Assembly (NCBI RefSeq): GCF_021227995.1
Contig: NZ_CP089301.1
Coordinates: forward strand, 3,348,001-3,412,000
Length of the DNA stretch: 64,000 nucleotides
Origin: Novosphingobium kaempferiae
GTDB taxonomy: Bacteria > Pseudomonadota > Alphaproteobacteria > Sphingomonadales > Sphingomonadaceae
Direction of reading: 5' to 3'
In this document: positions 43,154 to 51,767 of the stretch, piece by piece
Layout: the number at the start of each line of letters is the position of its first letter
How positions within the stretch are numbered: position 1 is the stretch's first letter
The notes under the pieces: model-generated
What the model saw: the letters and a program-made list of their open reading frames with translations, nothing else
Told to the model about the DNA's origin: nothing
The model's database searches: none
Program-made: the position numbers and the translations under genes

Positions 43154-45580
43154 TTAAAAGCGCGCGTCGAGCCCGAGCCGGATGGTGCGCGGGCGCAGCG
43201 GCGTGGTCTGGTCGCGCCCGGTGCCGAACGGGGTGCCGAGCGAGAAACGGTTGCCGCGCGAATTGGTGATGTTGTTCAGCGTCAGCGTCACGCCGTAGCG
43301 CTCGGTGCCGATGCGCATGTCCGCACCGCTGTCGAGGTAGTCACCTTGCGGATCGCCCAGTTCCGGGCCGATGCCGAGGCGTGATTTGCCTACATAGCTG
43401 ACCCAACCATTGGCGGCGAGGCGCATATCGTCGCCGATCTCGCGGTTCCAGCCGAGGCTCATCCGACCCGAGAACTGCGCGATGTTTGGCACCTGCATCG
43501 AGCGGGCGAGCGTGGCATCGACGAGCGATGGCCCAGAGGCGCCGCTCACCGGCATGGCGCGTGCGACGAGGCCGAGCAGTTCCGTTGGTGGCTTGTCGAC
43601 CGCACTCCTGTTCCATGTCGCGCCGGCTTCGAGGCGCAGGCCATGCGCCAGTTCCACGCCCGCCGTGGCGCTGGCGGACCAGACGCGGCCGTCGCCGATG
43701 TTGGCCGTGCTCGGCAGGCCGGAGTTGTCGATGAAGTCGGCCTGGATGTCGCGCCAGCGGGTGTACGATACGCTCGCGGCAAGGTCGAACGGACTGACGC
43801 CCGGCGTGCCGTGCTTGACTCCGAATTCCCAGGTGCCGGTGCGGTCGCTTTTGAAGCGGCGCACGAAATCGCTCTCGATCGCGAAGCCGCCGGGGCGGAA
43901 ACCCTCCTGATAGCGCATATAGAGGGTCGTCGCGTCCAGCACTTCGGCGTTGAGCGCGATCGAGGGCAGGACGGCGGTGGAGGTGCGGTCCGCGGTCGTT
44001 GCAGCGCGCGCGAAGGCCAGACTTTCGGTCACGGCGGGCAGCACGTCCTCGCCCGATCCGCCGAGGCGCGAATGGGTAATGCGCCCGCCAGCGGTCGCAG
44101 TGAGGCCCGGTCTGATGCGCAGACTGGCCTCGGCATAGAGCGTGAATTCATCGATCGTGTTGCGCACGCCGGTAGCGGCGGTGGTGCTCACGAAATTCTC
44201 GAAACTGCGCGTCAGCACGGTGCGGTTGTGCGTGTAGCTGGCGCCGACCAGCCAGCCGAAGCCGTTGGTCGCAGGCTGCCACAACCGCGTTTCGTGCGCG
44301 ATCATGCGCGTGCGGTTCTCCTGCGAGAAGCGGCGCAGGTCGGCCGGATCGACCGTCGCATCGTAGCGCTCCTCCAGATGCTGCCGCACCGCGCCCGTCG
44401 TCGAGCGCACGCGGACTTCGCCGATCCGGCCCGAGATCACGAACTGCCCCATCAGGTAGTCTGCGTCCGATCCCTCACGAACCCGCGCATTGCTGGAAAG
44501 CGGCGGCTCGGCGTCGCGCCCGGCGTACTGGCTGTCGCGCGCGTCGGTGGACTGGCCGAGGCCGATCAGGTCGACCGTCCAGTCCGGCGCGATCTCGGCG
44601 CGAAGCGCGGCGCGGCCTCCGACGATGCTGGTGCGGTTGACGTCCTTGCGACGAAGCAGCGGCTTGTCGATGTAGCCGCCGAGGGTCGCCACGTCGAAGT
44701 TGGCGCGGAAGGCGACCGTCTCGCTCACCGGCACGTTGACCATGCCCGCCGCGTCGCCGCCTGGCGCGCCGTTTTGCGTCAGCGAGCCGCCGACCGCCAC
44801 GGATCCGCTGGTATCGCCCACCACCGGCGGGTTGGGAACGAGGCGGATGATGCCGCCAAGCGAACCTGCGCCGTAGAGCGTGCCCTGCGGACCTTCGAGC
44901 ACCTCGACGCGGGCCATGTCGGAAAGGCGCAGGTCCGGGTCCGGCGCGTTGTAGCTGAGGCGCAGGTCGCCGAGGTACTGGCCCACGGTGGCCTGCGTCG
45001 GGCCGGTGAAGCTAGAATCGGCGATGCCTCGGATGAACAGCTTGTTGCGTCCGCTGCCGAGGTGCGTGGACGTCACCGTGGCGACGCGCTGGGTGATCTT
45101 CTCGGTTCCGCCGATGCCGCCCGCTTCCAGCGATTCCCCGTCGAGTACCGAGACCTGCCCCGGAATCTGCCCGATGGTGAGATCGCGCTTGGAAGCGACG
45201 ACGACGATCGGATCGGCGGCATCGTCATCGGTCGGCACCGGAACCGGACGAACCGAGGCGGGGCGCGGTGCGGGCGCAGGGCGGGCAATGGCCGCAGCTT
45301 CGATGCGCCACGCTCCGGGCGCGACCGCGATTGCCCGTCCACCAGCCTTGCGAGCAAGTCGGCGCACGGCCTCTGCGGCATCCATGCGGCCACGGATCGC
45401 GGGCACCATGCGCCGGGCTACTGCAGCGTCGGCGACGACGATGCTTGAGCGGGTCTGCCGCGCGAGTTCGATGGCAACCTGACCCACGGAACCTGGGCGC
45501 ACGTCCACCATCGCCTTCTGCGCGAAGGCGGTAGCGGGCATGGCCATCGCGGCCGCCACGATCCAGGCGCCCTTGCGCAT
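43154..45580 (-). CDS. TonB-dependent receptor with N-terminal STN signalling domain
   Basis: An 808-residue transducer-type receptor. Signal peptide MRKGAWIVAAAMAMPATAFA. STN domain about 22-95 (VDVRPGSVGQVAIELARQTR, AAEAVRRLARKAGGRAIAV). Pro/Ala linker; TonB box DPIVVVASKRD. Plug motifs are VSVLDGESLEAGG, KLFIRGIADSSF and RVEVLEGPQGTLYGAGSLGG; the barrel ends TIRLGLDARF. Together with FecR and the ECF sigma gene immediately upstream it forms a complete cell-surface signalling set. The late barrel resembles the FyuA/iron-type or xenobiotic receptors of sphingomonads; ligand unknown. Confidence 0.92.
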   Translation of the reverse strand: MRKGAWIVAAAMAMPATAFAQKAMVDVRPGSVGQVAIELARQTRSSIVVADAAVARRMVPAIRGRMDAAEAVRRLARKAGGRAIAVAPGAWRIEAAAIARPAPAPRPASVRPVPVPTDDDAADPIVVVASKRDLTIGQIPGQVSVLDGESLEAGGIGGTEKITQRVATVTSTHLGSGRNKLFIRGIADSSFTGPTQATVGQYLGDLRLSYNAPDPDLRLSDMARVEVLEGPQGTLYGAGSLGGIIRLVPNPPVVGDTSGSVAVGGSLTQNGAPGGDAAGMVNVPVSETVAFRANFDVATLGGYIDKPLLRRKDVNRTSIVGGRAALRAEIAPDWTVDLIGLGQSTDARDSQYAGRDAEPPLSSNARVREGSDADYLMGQFVISGRIGEVRVRSTTGAVRQHLEERYDATVDPADLRRFSQENRTRMIAHETRLWQPATNGFGWLVGASYTHNRTVLTRSFENFVSTTAATGVRNTIDEFTLYAEASLRIRPGLTATAGGRITHSRLGGSGEDVLPAVTESLAFARAATTADRTSTAVLPSIALNAEVLDATTLYMRYQEGFRPGGFAIESDFVRRFKSDRTGTWEFGVKHGTPGVSPFDLAASVSYTRWRDIQADFIDNSGLPSTANIGDGRVWSASATAGVELAHGLRLEAGATWNRSAVDKPPTELLGLVARAMPVSGASGPSLVDATLARSMQVPNIAQFSGRMSLGWNREIGDDMRLAANGWVSYVGKSRLGIGPELGDPQGDYLDSGADMRIGTERYGVTLTLNNITNSRGNRFSLGTPFGTGRDQTTPLRPRTIRLGLDARF

Positions 45581-45584
45581 TCCG

Positions 45585-46523
45585 TCAGCGAGAGCCGATC
45601 ACCCAGCGACCGTTCTGGGAGCGCACGGAAAGGCCGAGCAGCGGACCGATTGCGGCGGGATCCTTGCGCAACGGGGCCACGAGGATCGAGCCGGAAACCG
45701 CAGCCGTCCCGCCGCTTGCGGCGACGTAATCGATGCCGGTCGCGCTCTTCAACTGCGCGGCGACTTCCTCGAGCGACGCGGCCTCGAAAGTCAGGCGCCC
45801 GTCGCGCCACTCGCCGACCTGTTCGGCAGGCAGGCGGGTGAGGGTGTAGTCGCTCGCGCCCGCCCGGCGGCGAAGTACTTCGCCGGGAGACACGCGCACG
45901 TCGGCGCCATCGGGATCGTATTGCACCGCGCCTTCGGATACGGCGACGCTAAGGCCGCTCGCATCGTGGCGCACGTCGAACACGGTGCCGATGTCGACCA
46001 GTCGCTCGTCGCCTACCGCGACCTCGAAGGGATGCGCGGCGTCGTGCCGCACCGTGAACAGGGCCTGCCCGTTCTGGAGGCGGGCGTAGCGCTTGTCCTT
46101 GCGATCGAACTCGACCGCGGTGCCGCCCGCCAGTTCCACCCGCGTATCGGCATCGAGCGTGACACGGCGGGTTTCGCCGAGCGCGGTCTCGACCGTGTAG
46201 AGATCGCGCTGCGTCCCCTGGAATGCCCAGAAGGCGCCGACCACCGCGATACTTGCGGCGATTGCGCTCGCCAGCCACGGGCGGCGGCGGATCGGCGCAT
46301 CGACGGCGACATGATCGTCGTTCGCAGGACCAGCCTCGGTCAGTAGCGTGGTCGCATCGTCCACCGCTGCGGTCACCGCGTCATAGGCGCGCGCATGGGC
46401 AGGGTCGGCTTCCAGCCAGAGGGTGAACGCCTCCCAGTCGGCGAATGCGGGGTCGCCCGCACGCACCGCCCAGCCGAGCGCTTCGTCCCGAATAGTCATG
46501 TCATTCGCCATGTCGTTCGCCAT
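45585..46523 (-). CDS. FecR family anti-sigma/sigma-regulator
   Basis: A 312-residue inner-membrane regulator. ATG at 46523 is six bases after AAGGAG and is preferred over the ATG at 46544. The N-terminal DUF4880-like region is RDEALGWAVRAGDPAFADWEAFTLWLEADPAHARAYD. A single TM segment follows (SAIAASIAVVGAFWAF). The periplasmic FecR domain (TALGETRRVTLDADTRVELAGGT, EVAVGDERLVDIGTVFDV) and a C-terminal STN-like segment (LSVRSQNGRWVI) complete it. It relays receptor occupancy to the ECF sigma factor encoded upstream. Confidence 0.93.
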   Translation of the reverse strand: MANDMANDMTIRDEALGWAVRAGDPAFADWEAFTLWLEADPAHARAYDAVTAAVDDATTLLTEAGPANDDHVAVDAPIRRRPWLASAIAASIAVVGAFWAFQGTQRDLYTVETALGETRRVTLDADTRVELAGGTAVEFDRKDKRYARLQNGQALFTVRHDAAHPFEVAVGDERLVDIGTVFDVRHDASGLSVAVSEGAVQYDPDGADVRVSPGEVLRRRAGASDYTLTRLPAEQVGEWRDGRLTFEAASLEEVAAQLKSATGIDYVAASGGTAAVSGSILVAPLRKDPAAIGPLLGLSVRSQNGRWVIGSR

Positions 46524-46592
46524 AGGGCGCTCCTTCTGCGACATAGACGGAGACGTTCGGTCGGAGCCTTACCCCGATGCATCGCGCGGGGA

Positions 46593-47117
46593 TCATTGCG
46601 ACCGCTCCTTCCATTCGCTGAGCGCCCGATATGCCACGCGCAGGTCGGCTTCCACCGTGCTGAGGCTGACGCCGAGGTCGGCGGCGATCACCTTCTGCTG
46701 CGCGCCTTCGATGCGATGGCGGCGGAAGATCGTCGCCACTCGAGGGCCGAGGCCGTCGAGCAGCGCGAGCACGTTCGCGGCTTCCTGCGCGGCGGCCATG
46801 CGGCGTTCAGGCGAGGGTTCTGCCGAGACGCCGGGCGGATCGCCGGCATTGATCTCCGTCCAGTCCCGATCGCGCGCGCCGGATTGCCGGGCGGAACGAA
46901 ACCGATCGATCATCAGCAGGTCGGCGGTGCGGAAGAGATAGGACAGCGGGGAGGCGACCGGGCCGGGGCGGCTTGCGGTGATCTTCAGCCAGACTTCCTG
47001 GACCAGATCCTCCGCAGCATCCCCGGCGCCGCGCGCGCGCAGGAATCTGAGCAGCTTTTCCCGATTCTCGAGAAAAGCCGCTTCAAGGCCTGCGGCGGGG
47101 GAGGGTTCTGCGGTCAC
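46593..47117 (-). CDS. ECF RNA polymerase sigma factor, FecI-like
   Basis: A 174-residue sigma factor. Region 2: AAFLENREKLLRFLRARGAG, EDLVQEVWLKI, YLFRTADLLMIDRFRSAR. Region 4: LDGLGPRVATIFRRHRIEGAQQKVIAADLGVSLSTVEADLRVAYRAL. The likely start is GTG at 47117, without a strong ribosome site, so the N-terminus is uncertain. It heads the unit sigma-fecR-receptor-autotransporter-lipoprotein. Confidence 0.92.
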   Translation of the reverse strand: MTAEPSPAAGLEAAFLENREKLLRFLRARGAGDAAEDLVQEVWLKITASRPGPVASPLSYLFRTADLLMIDRFRSARQSGARDRDWTEINAGDPPGVSAEPSPERRMAAAQEAANVLALLDGLGPRVATIFRRHRIEGAQQKVIAADLGVSLSTVEADLRVAYRALSEWKERSQ

Positions 47118-47224
47118 TGAAGGGCTTGGCTACTGTAGTCGGCCAGCCTGATAGACGTTCGAAAGCATTCGGGGAAGTACCGTCGTCCCGAAGGTGCTCC
47201 GGGGCGACGGACCATATTTTGTGT

Positions 47225-47485
47225 TCAGTTCACTGCGCGTATGTGTCCGTTAGTTTCCTTGCCGAGCGGCTTCTGTGGCGCTGCTTCCACCATCGAGTCA
47301 TGCTCGGCGAAGATTCGCTCGATCTCGGCGCGCTTGTCGAAGATCATGCGCGCAACGCCGGAGGTCATGCCACCTTCATCGCCAACGCGGCCGAGGACGG
47401 CGGCGAGGTCTTCCAAAGTCGCACGTTCGGCGCTGCTGTGCAGTCCGCCCTTGGCGTCGCGGTAAGCCATGCATTCGCTTGCCAT
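47225..47485 (-). CDS. Small conserved-looking hypothetical protein
   Basis: An 86-residue protein not recognised. ATG at 47485 has AGGGG seven bases upstream; ATG at 47491 would add two residues. It is acidic and soluble, with segments YRDAKGGLHSSAERATLEDLAAVLGRVGDEGG and ARMIFDKRAEIERIFAEHDSM, the latter helical. The coding potential is supported by the ribosome site and by lack of competing frames. No operon partner is clear. Confidence 0.55.
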   Translation of the reverse strand: MASECMAYRDAKGGLHSSAERATLEDLAAVLGRVGDEGGMTSGVARMIFDKRAEIERIFAEHDSMVEAAPQKPLGKETNGHIRAVN

Positions 47486-47553
47486 GTGCATTCCCCTTCG
47501 AATTATTACCTATGAGAGAATGCTTATGTCGGCATTGAGTTGCATGAGCGCAG

Positions 47554-48978
47554 TTATGCTTGTGGATAACTCTGTGGAACTTGGTCGCTGGCAAGCAGTC
47601 CGGCCAGTCCCGCGAGATCGCTGGCGAACCGCGCATGTTCGCGCTCGCGTGCCTCGCCGTCGAGCCGCAGGAGATAGCTGGGATGCGCGGTCAGCCAGAC
47701 TTGGGTGCCATCGGGAAGAGCGATGGCCTGCCCGCGTTCGCGCCCGATCGATGGCGTTCTCCCCAGTAGCCCGCGAGCGCTGCTGGCGCCCAGAGCCAGC
47801 ACCACTCTCGGCCTGACCAGCGCCCGCTCGGCGTCGAGCCACCATCGGCAGATGTCGATCTCGCCTGCCGTCGGTGTCTGATGCAGACGGCGCTTGCCGC
47901 GTGGCGTGAACTTGAAGTGCTTTACCGCATTGGTGACGTAGGCCCGGGCGCGATCCACGCCCGCCTCGTTCAGTGCGCGGTCGAGAAGCTGGCCTGCGGG
48001 GCCGACAAAGGGGCGGCCTTCCTGCTCCTCGCTATCGCCGGGTTGCTCTCCGACGATCATCAGATCTGCTTCGCGCGGACCTTCGCCCATGACGGCACGG
48101 GTGCCGGTGCAGCCGATCGGGCAGCGGCGGCATTGGGCGATGCCGCTGGCGACGGCGTCGAGACTGGAGGGCGCTGCCTCCGCTTCGAACAGGTCTGCTC
48201 CGGTGGCGATCATGGCTGCCTCCCGCTTGTGAGCGCCGGCGATGAGGTCGGGTATCTGGCGCGCTTCGGGAAGGTTCTTCCAGTATCGGCGGGGCATCTC
48301 CTTCACCATCATGCCGACCTTGAGACGCGCCGGATTGAAGATCGACCGGTAGTAGCCGAGCCATAATTCCTCGGTCGCGTCTTCTGCGGGGGCGTCACCA
48401 CGGGACGCGGGCGGGCCTTCCAGCAGGGCCGCGCCGTCCCAGTGCAGAGACATGCGCGGCGTCAGGATCGACCAGCGCTGGCTGGTGAACCGGTTGACGA
48501 AGAAATCGGCATTGGCGCGTTCGATCCGGTGTTCGGGTTCGAACCAGGCGACGTAGCGCTCCGCGCCATCCTCGTCCCTTGCGATCCGGAACCGGACAAA
48601 AGCCCGCATCTTGTGGATGTCGCGCCGCACCTGCTGGGCCAGTCGTTCCAGCGCTACGACATCGCGGTCCGCCGCGTCGTCTAGCAGGCGAGGGTGCTCC
48701 TGCAGCCGCCACAGCATCCTGTAGAGCAGCGCCAGCCGCGACGGTTCGGTGTGAAGGATGACGCTGCGCGCCAGATCTATGAAAGCCCGGCTCGCACGCA
48801 CTTCGCGCGACGCATTGTCCGGCATCGAGGCGGACGGCGCGTCTGCAAAGAGATCGGCTTCGCCGGTCCCATCGCTCCATGCGGCCTGCTCCGGCGGTGT
48901 GCCGCATTCGATCAGTCTTCGCGCCTCTGCACGCCAAGCCTCGAAGTCATCGGGCTCGCGAAGGTTCGCCGCGATCAC
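47554..48978 (-). CDS. DUF4130-UdgX family uracil-DNA glycosylase fusion
   Basis: A 474-residue two-domain protein. Residues 1-230 are the DUF4130 domain (PDDFEAWRAEARRLIECG, FIDLARSVILHTEPSRLALLYRMLW, HKMRAFVRFRI, DGAERYVAWFEPEHRIERAN). Residues about 265-474 are a UdgX-type glycosylase. It has CRRCPIGCTGTRAV for the iron-sulfur cluster, motif A GEQPGDSEEQEGRPFVGPAG, the UdgX-specific loop GKRRLHQTP with the His that forms the covalent uracil-DNA adduct in UdgX, and HPSYLLR. GTG start in a GTGA overlap with the radical SAM gene. It is a DNA-repair enzyme. Confidence 0.93.
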   Translation of the reverse strand: MIAANLREPDDFEAWRAEARRLIECGTPPEQAAWSDGTGEADLFADAPSASMPDNASREVRASRAFIDLARSVILHTEPSRLALLYRMLWRLQEHPRLLDDAADRDVVALERLAQQVRRDIHKMRAFVRFRIARDEDGAERYVAWFEPEHRIERANADFFVNRFTSQRWSILTPRMSLHWDGAALLEGPPASRGDAPAEDATEELWLGYYRSIFNPARLKVGMMVKEMPRRYWKNLPEARQIPDLIAGAHKREAAMIATGADLFEAEAAPSSLDAVASGIAQCRRCPIGCTGTRAVMGEGPREADLMIVGEQPGDSEEQEGRPFVGPAGQLLDRALNEAGVDRARAYVTNAVKHFKFTPRGKRRLHQTPTAGEIDICRWWLDAERALVRPRVVLALGASSARGLLGRTPSIGRERGQAIALPDGTQVWLTAHPSYLLRLDGEAREREHARFASDLAGLAGLLASDQVPQSYPQA

Positions 48979-50216
48979 GCGAAGAGTTCCATCTGCTCGG
49001 CTGGCGGGGCCAACATCGCCCGCAAGTCCGCGCGATCGGTGAGCAGCGTGGGGCACCAGTCCGTCGTGACGATGAAGGGGCGCAGCTTCCGGACCGAGAC
49101 TGTCAGCCGGGCAACGTCGTCCAGCCGAAGCGCGCGATGACGCCGCGCGACGATGATCGCATCGACCGCCTTCACCCCAAGCCCCGGCACCCGCAGCATC
49201 GCCTCACGCGGGGCGCGGTTGAGGTCCACCGGGAAGCGTTCGCGGAACTTGAGGGCCCAGGCCAGCTTGGGGTCGATGTCGAGCGGCAGCATGCCGTCGG
49301 CTCCCGCCGCCTGCTGCACTTCCCGCGGCGCAAAGCCATAGAAACGCATCAGCCAGTCTGACTGGTATAGCCGATGCTCGCGCATCAGCGGCGGGCGCTT
49401 CAGTGGTAATACTGCGCTCGCTTCCGGGATCGGACTGAAGGCGGAGTAATAGACGCGCTTTAGCGAGAACCGGTCGTAAAGCGAACTCGCCTTGCCGACG
49501 ATCTGCGCGTCGCTCGCTCCGTCCGCGCCCACAATCATCTGCGTGGATTGCCCGGCAGGCGCGAAGACCGGCGCCTTGCGAAACCGCTTCTGCGCATCGT
49601 GCGCTTCGATGATCGCGCCCGAAAGCTTGCCCATCGCGCCTTCGATCGTCGCGCCGCTCTTGTCAGGGGCAAGCCGGGCGAGGCCGCTGTCGGTCGGCAG
49701 TTCGACATTGATGGACACGCGGTCGGCCCACAGACCTGCCTGCGCCACCAGTTCGGGGTCGGCCTCGGGGATCGTCTTGAGGTGGATATAGCCGCGGAAG
49801 TCATGCTCTTCGCGCAGGATACGCGCGACTTCGATCATCTGCTCCATCGTGTGGCTGGACGACTTCACGATGCCGGATGAGAGGAACAGTCCCTCGATGT
49901 AGTTGCGGCGATAGAACGATAGCGTGAGGTCCACCACCTCCTGCGGCGTAAAGCGCGCGCGCCGGACGTTCGAACTCTTGCGGTTGATGCAGTAATGGCA
50001 GTCGAAGATGCAGTGGTTCGTCAGCAGCAGCTTGAGCAGCGAAATGCATCGGCCGTCCGGGGCATAGGCGTGGCAGATGCCCATGCCTTCGGTCGAACCC
50101 AGCCCGCGCCCGTCGCGGCTGTTGCGCTTGGCGGTGCCTGACGAGGCGCAAGATGCATCGTACTTGGCTGCGTCCGCGAGAATCTCGAGACGCTCCATGA
50201 CGGAGGAACGGGACAT
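48975..50216 (-). CDS. Putative DNA modification/repair radical SAM protein
   Basis: A 413-residue radical SAM enzyme of the family that co-occurs with UdgX. The cluster motif is CIFDCHYC (CX3CX2C), after AAKYDASCASSGTAKRNSRDG and GICHAYAPDGRCISLLKLLLTN. A C-terminal helix-hairpin-helix (LRVPGLGVKAVDAIIVARR) indicates DNA binding. The start at 50216 is supported by AAGGA four bases upstream; an internal Met at residue 7 is the alternative. A LexA-type box directly abuts this start. It is co-transcribed and translationally coupled with the glycosylase. The chemical reaction is unknown. Confidence 0.93.
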   Translation of the reverse strand: MSRSSVMERLEILADAAKYDASCASSGTAKRNSRDGRGLGSTEGMGICHAYAPDGRCISLLKLLLTNHCIFDCHYCINRKSSNVRRARFTPQEVVDLTLSFYRRNYIEGLFLSSGIVKSSSHTMEQMIEVARILREEHDFRGYIHLKTIPEADPELVAQAGLWADRVSINVELPTDSGLARLAPDKSGATIEGAMGKLSGAIIEAHDAQKRFRKAPVFAPAGQSTQMIVGADGASDAQIVGKASSLYDRFSLKRVYYSAFSPIPEASAVLPLKRPPLMREHRLYQSDWLMRFYGFAPREVQQAAGADGMLPLDIDPKLAWALKFRERFPVDLNRAPREAMLRVPGLGVKAVDAIIVARRHRALRLDDVARLTVSVRKLRPFIVTTDWCPTLLTDRADLRAMLAPPAEQMELFA

Positions 50217-50218
50217 TC

Positions 50219-50233
50219 GTTCCTTATATGTTC
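50219..50233. promoter_or_regulatory. LexA (SOS) box, alphaproteobacterial type
   Basis: GTTCCTTATATGTTC is an exact GTTC-N7-GTTC match, the direct-repeat operator of alphaproteobacterial LexA. It lies two bases upstream of the radical SAM start codon and overlaps its ribosome-binding site. This suggests DNA-damage induction of the radical SAM-UdgX operon. Confidence 0.8.
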
Positions 50234-50438
50234 TAAATTATGGCGATGCAAGGCAGGCATGGTGAGTCACCATGTCCGGGAAATCGGGATAGGTTCGAAA
50301 GGCTTGGCGGAAGAGACTGCCATCGCTGCCGACGGGTACAGCCCCTGGCTAACCCCCTGTCACCGGCAGTGGTCGCGGCGACCGGCGTCCCGGTCGTCGC
50401 GGCCTTTGCAGACCGCCGCCGTTTCGAACGAAAAAGGG

Positions 50439-50518
<80 letters not shown>

Positions 50519-50571
50519 ACCTGGGGTTTGTCGATGTTCGTCACTTCTTGGGGCGAAGGACGTTCCAGCAT

Positions 50572-50647
50572 TGGTGGGCCCGGCAGGATTCGAACCCGCG
50601 ACCTAGCCGTTATGAGCGGCCAGCTCTAACCGCTGAGCTACAGGCCC
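50572..50647 (-). tRNA. tRNA with CAU anticodon, probably tRNA-Ile2
   Basis: 76 bases with encoded CCA. Acceptor GGGCCTG/CGGGCCC, anticodon loop CTCATAA, T-loop TTCGAAT. Elongator tRNA-Met and lysidine-modified tRNA-Ile2 share this loop. The D-arm (AGCTCAGCGGTTAGAGC) favours tRNA-Ile2 by recall, but the identity is not settled. Confidence 0.9.
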
Positions 50648-50725
50648 CCGTGCCGGGCCGGCCCCATCGACGAGGGCCGGTGCCAAGCCCGTTAGCTTGG
50701 CGCGACGGATCAGGCAAGCGGCGTT

Positions 50726-51757
50726 CTATCCGCGTTGCACAGAGTTCATGATTTCGCCGATGCTTGTGGGCTTGATGCCGCGCCGCGCGAGGTGGGTGAA
50801 CAGGGCGCGCCACCAGTCATAGAGCGCGTCGAGATCGGCTTCGTTGCGGACGTAAGGCGTGTGGCCGGTCGCCAGCGAGGGGCTGTGGAAGGAGAAGACC
50901 AGCACCGGCAGGCCTTCGTCGATCGCGATGTCCACGCCGCGTAGCGCTTCCTCGGCGGTGATGCCTTCGGGTGTCAGCGGGATGCGTTCGAGAAGACCCG
51001 TGCGTGCCAGTACGCCGCGCACGGAAGGTGCGCGCCAGAGGTGGGGGTAGATGATGTTGCCGACCTGGCGCAGCGGTCCCCAGTAGACGGTCGTCAGCGG
51101 CATTTCGAGCAGGCGGCGTTCCGCATCCACCCAATAGGGACGCAGCGGGTGCTCGCGGTAATTGGGACCGTTGGTGCCGCTGTAGTCGAATCGCGCGCGC
51201 ACCGAGGTATCCACGGCGATCCCACATTCCATGAGGATTTCCGCCGTGCGCGGGCCAAGGCCGTAGCGCCCGGCGCGATAGCTGCGCGGGGCGGTGCCGA
51301 AGGCGCGCTCGATGCGGTCGCGCAGGGTGTGGAGCTTTTCGCGTTCGAGTTCGAAGGGAAGATTGCCCGCGTAGCTGTTGCGCTCGTTCACTTCCTCGAC
51401 GAAGGGCGGGCTCACCCAGGGATGGAGCTGCACGCCGACTTCGGCGCGCCCGTTCGACACGGCGTCGCCGATCGCTTCGGGAGCGAAGGAGGAGTCCGCC
51501 ACCGGCCAGTCGATCAGGTACGATGGGACGACGCCGAAGCCTTCGCAGAACTGCTGGAACTTGCGCAGGGCTGGGACGGTGACGACGCTGTGCGTGTCAC
51601 GGTCGAGCGGGGCCGACCAGTCGAACTCCTCCTCGGTGTCGACGGTGACGATGAAGCGCTGGCCGAAATCCCCGGAAAACGAGGCGAAAGCCTGCCTGCC
51701 CGGCGGCTCCAGGAGATTCGGTCCCGGCAACGGTTCGGTTTCCTCTATGGAGCGCAT
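50726..51757 (-). CDS. Polysaccharide deacetylase family protein (NodB-like)
   Basis: About 343 residues. ATG at 51757 is used; a TTG six bases earlier starts just after the kinase stop. NodB-homology motifs: FIVTVDTEEEFDW (metal Asp and base), HPWV (metal His), SYRAGRYGLGPRTAEIL, and FSFHSPSLATGHTPYV near the C-terminus. No signal peptide is visible. It follows the histidine kinase gene by about ten bases on the same strand, so the two are probably one unit. A role in exopolysaccharide or cell-wall sugar modification is inferred. Confidence 0.85.
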   Translation of the reverse strand: MRSIEETEPLPGPNLLEPPGRQAFASFSGDFGQRFIVTVDTEEEFDWSAPLDRDTHSVVTVPALRKFQQFCEGFGVVPSYLIDWPVADSSFAPEAIGDAVSNGRAEVGVQLHPWVSPPFVEEVNERNSYAGNLPFELEREKLHTLRDRIERAFGTAPRSYRAGRYGLGPRTAEILMECGIAVDTSVRARFDYSGTNGPNYREHPLRPYWVDAERRLLEMPLTTVYWGPLRQVGNIIYPHLWRAPSVRGVLARTGLLERIPLTPEGITAEEALRGVDIAIDEGLPVLVFSFHSPSLATGHTPYVRNEADLDALYDWWRALFTHLARRGIKPTSIGEIMNSVQRG

Positions 51758-51767
51758 CCCCAAGGAA

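Noticed and set aside
50682..50701. GCCAAG...CTTGGC hairpin after the deacetylase gene as a terminator
   Set aside because: The stem is short and no T-run follows on the minus strand; too weak to call.
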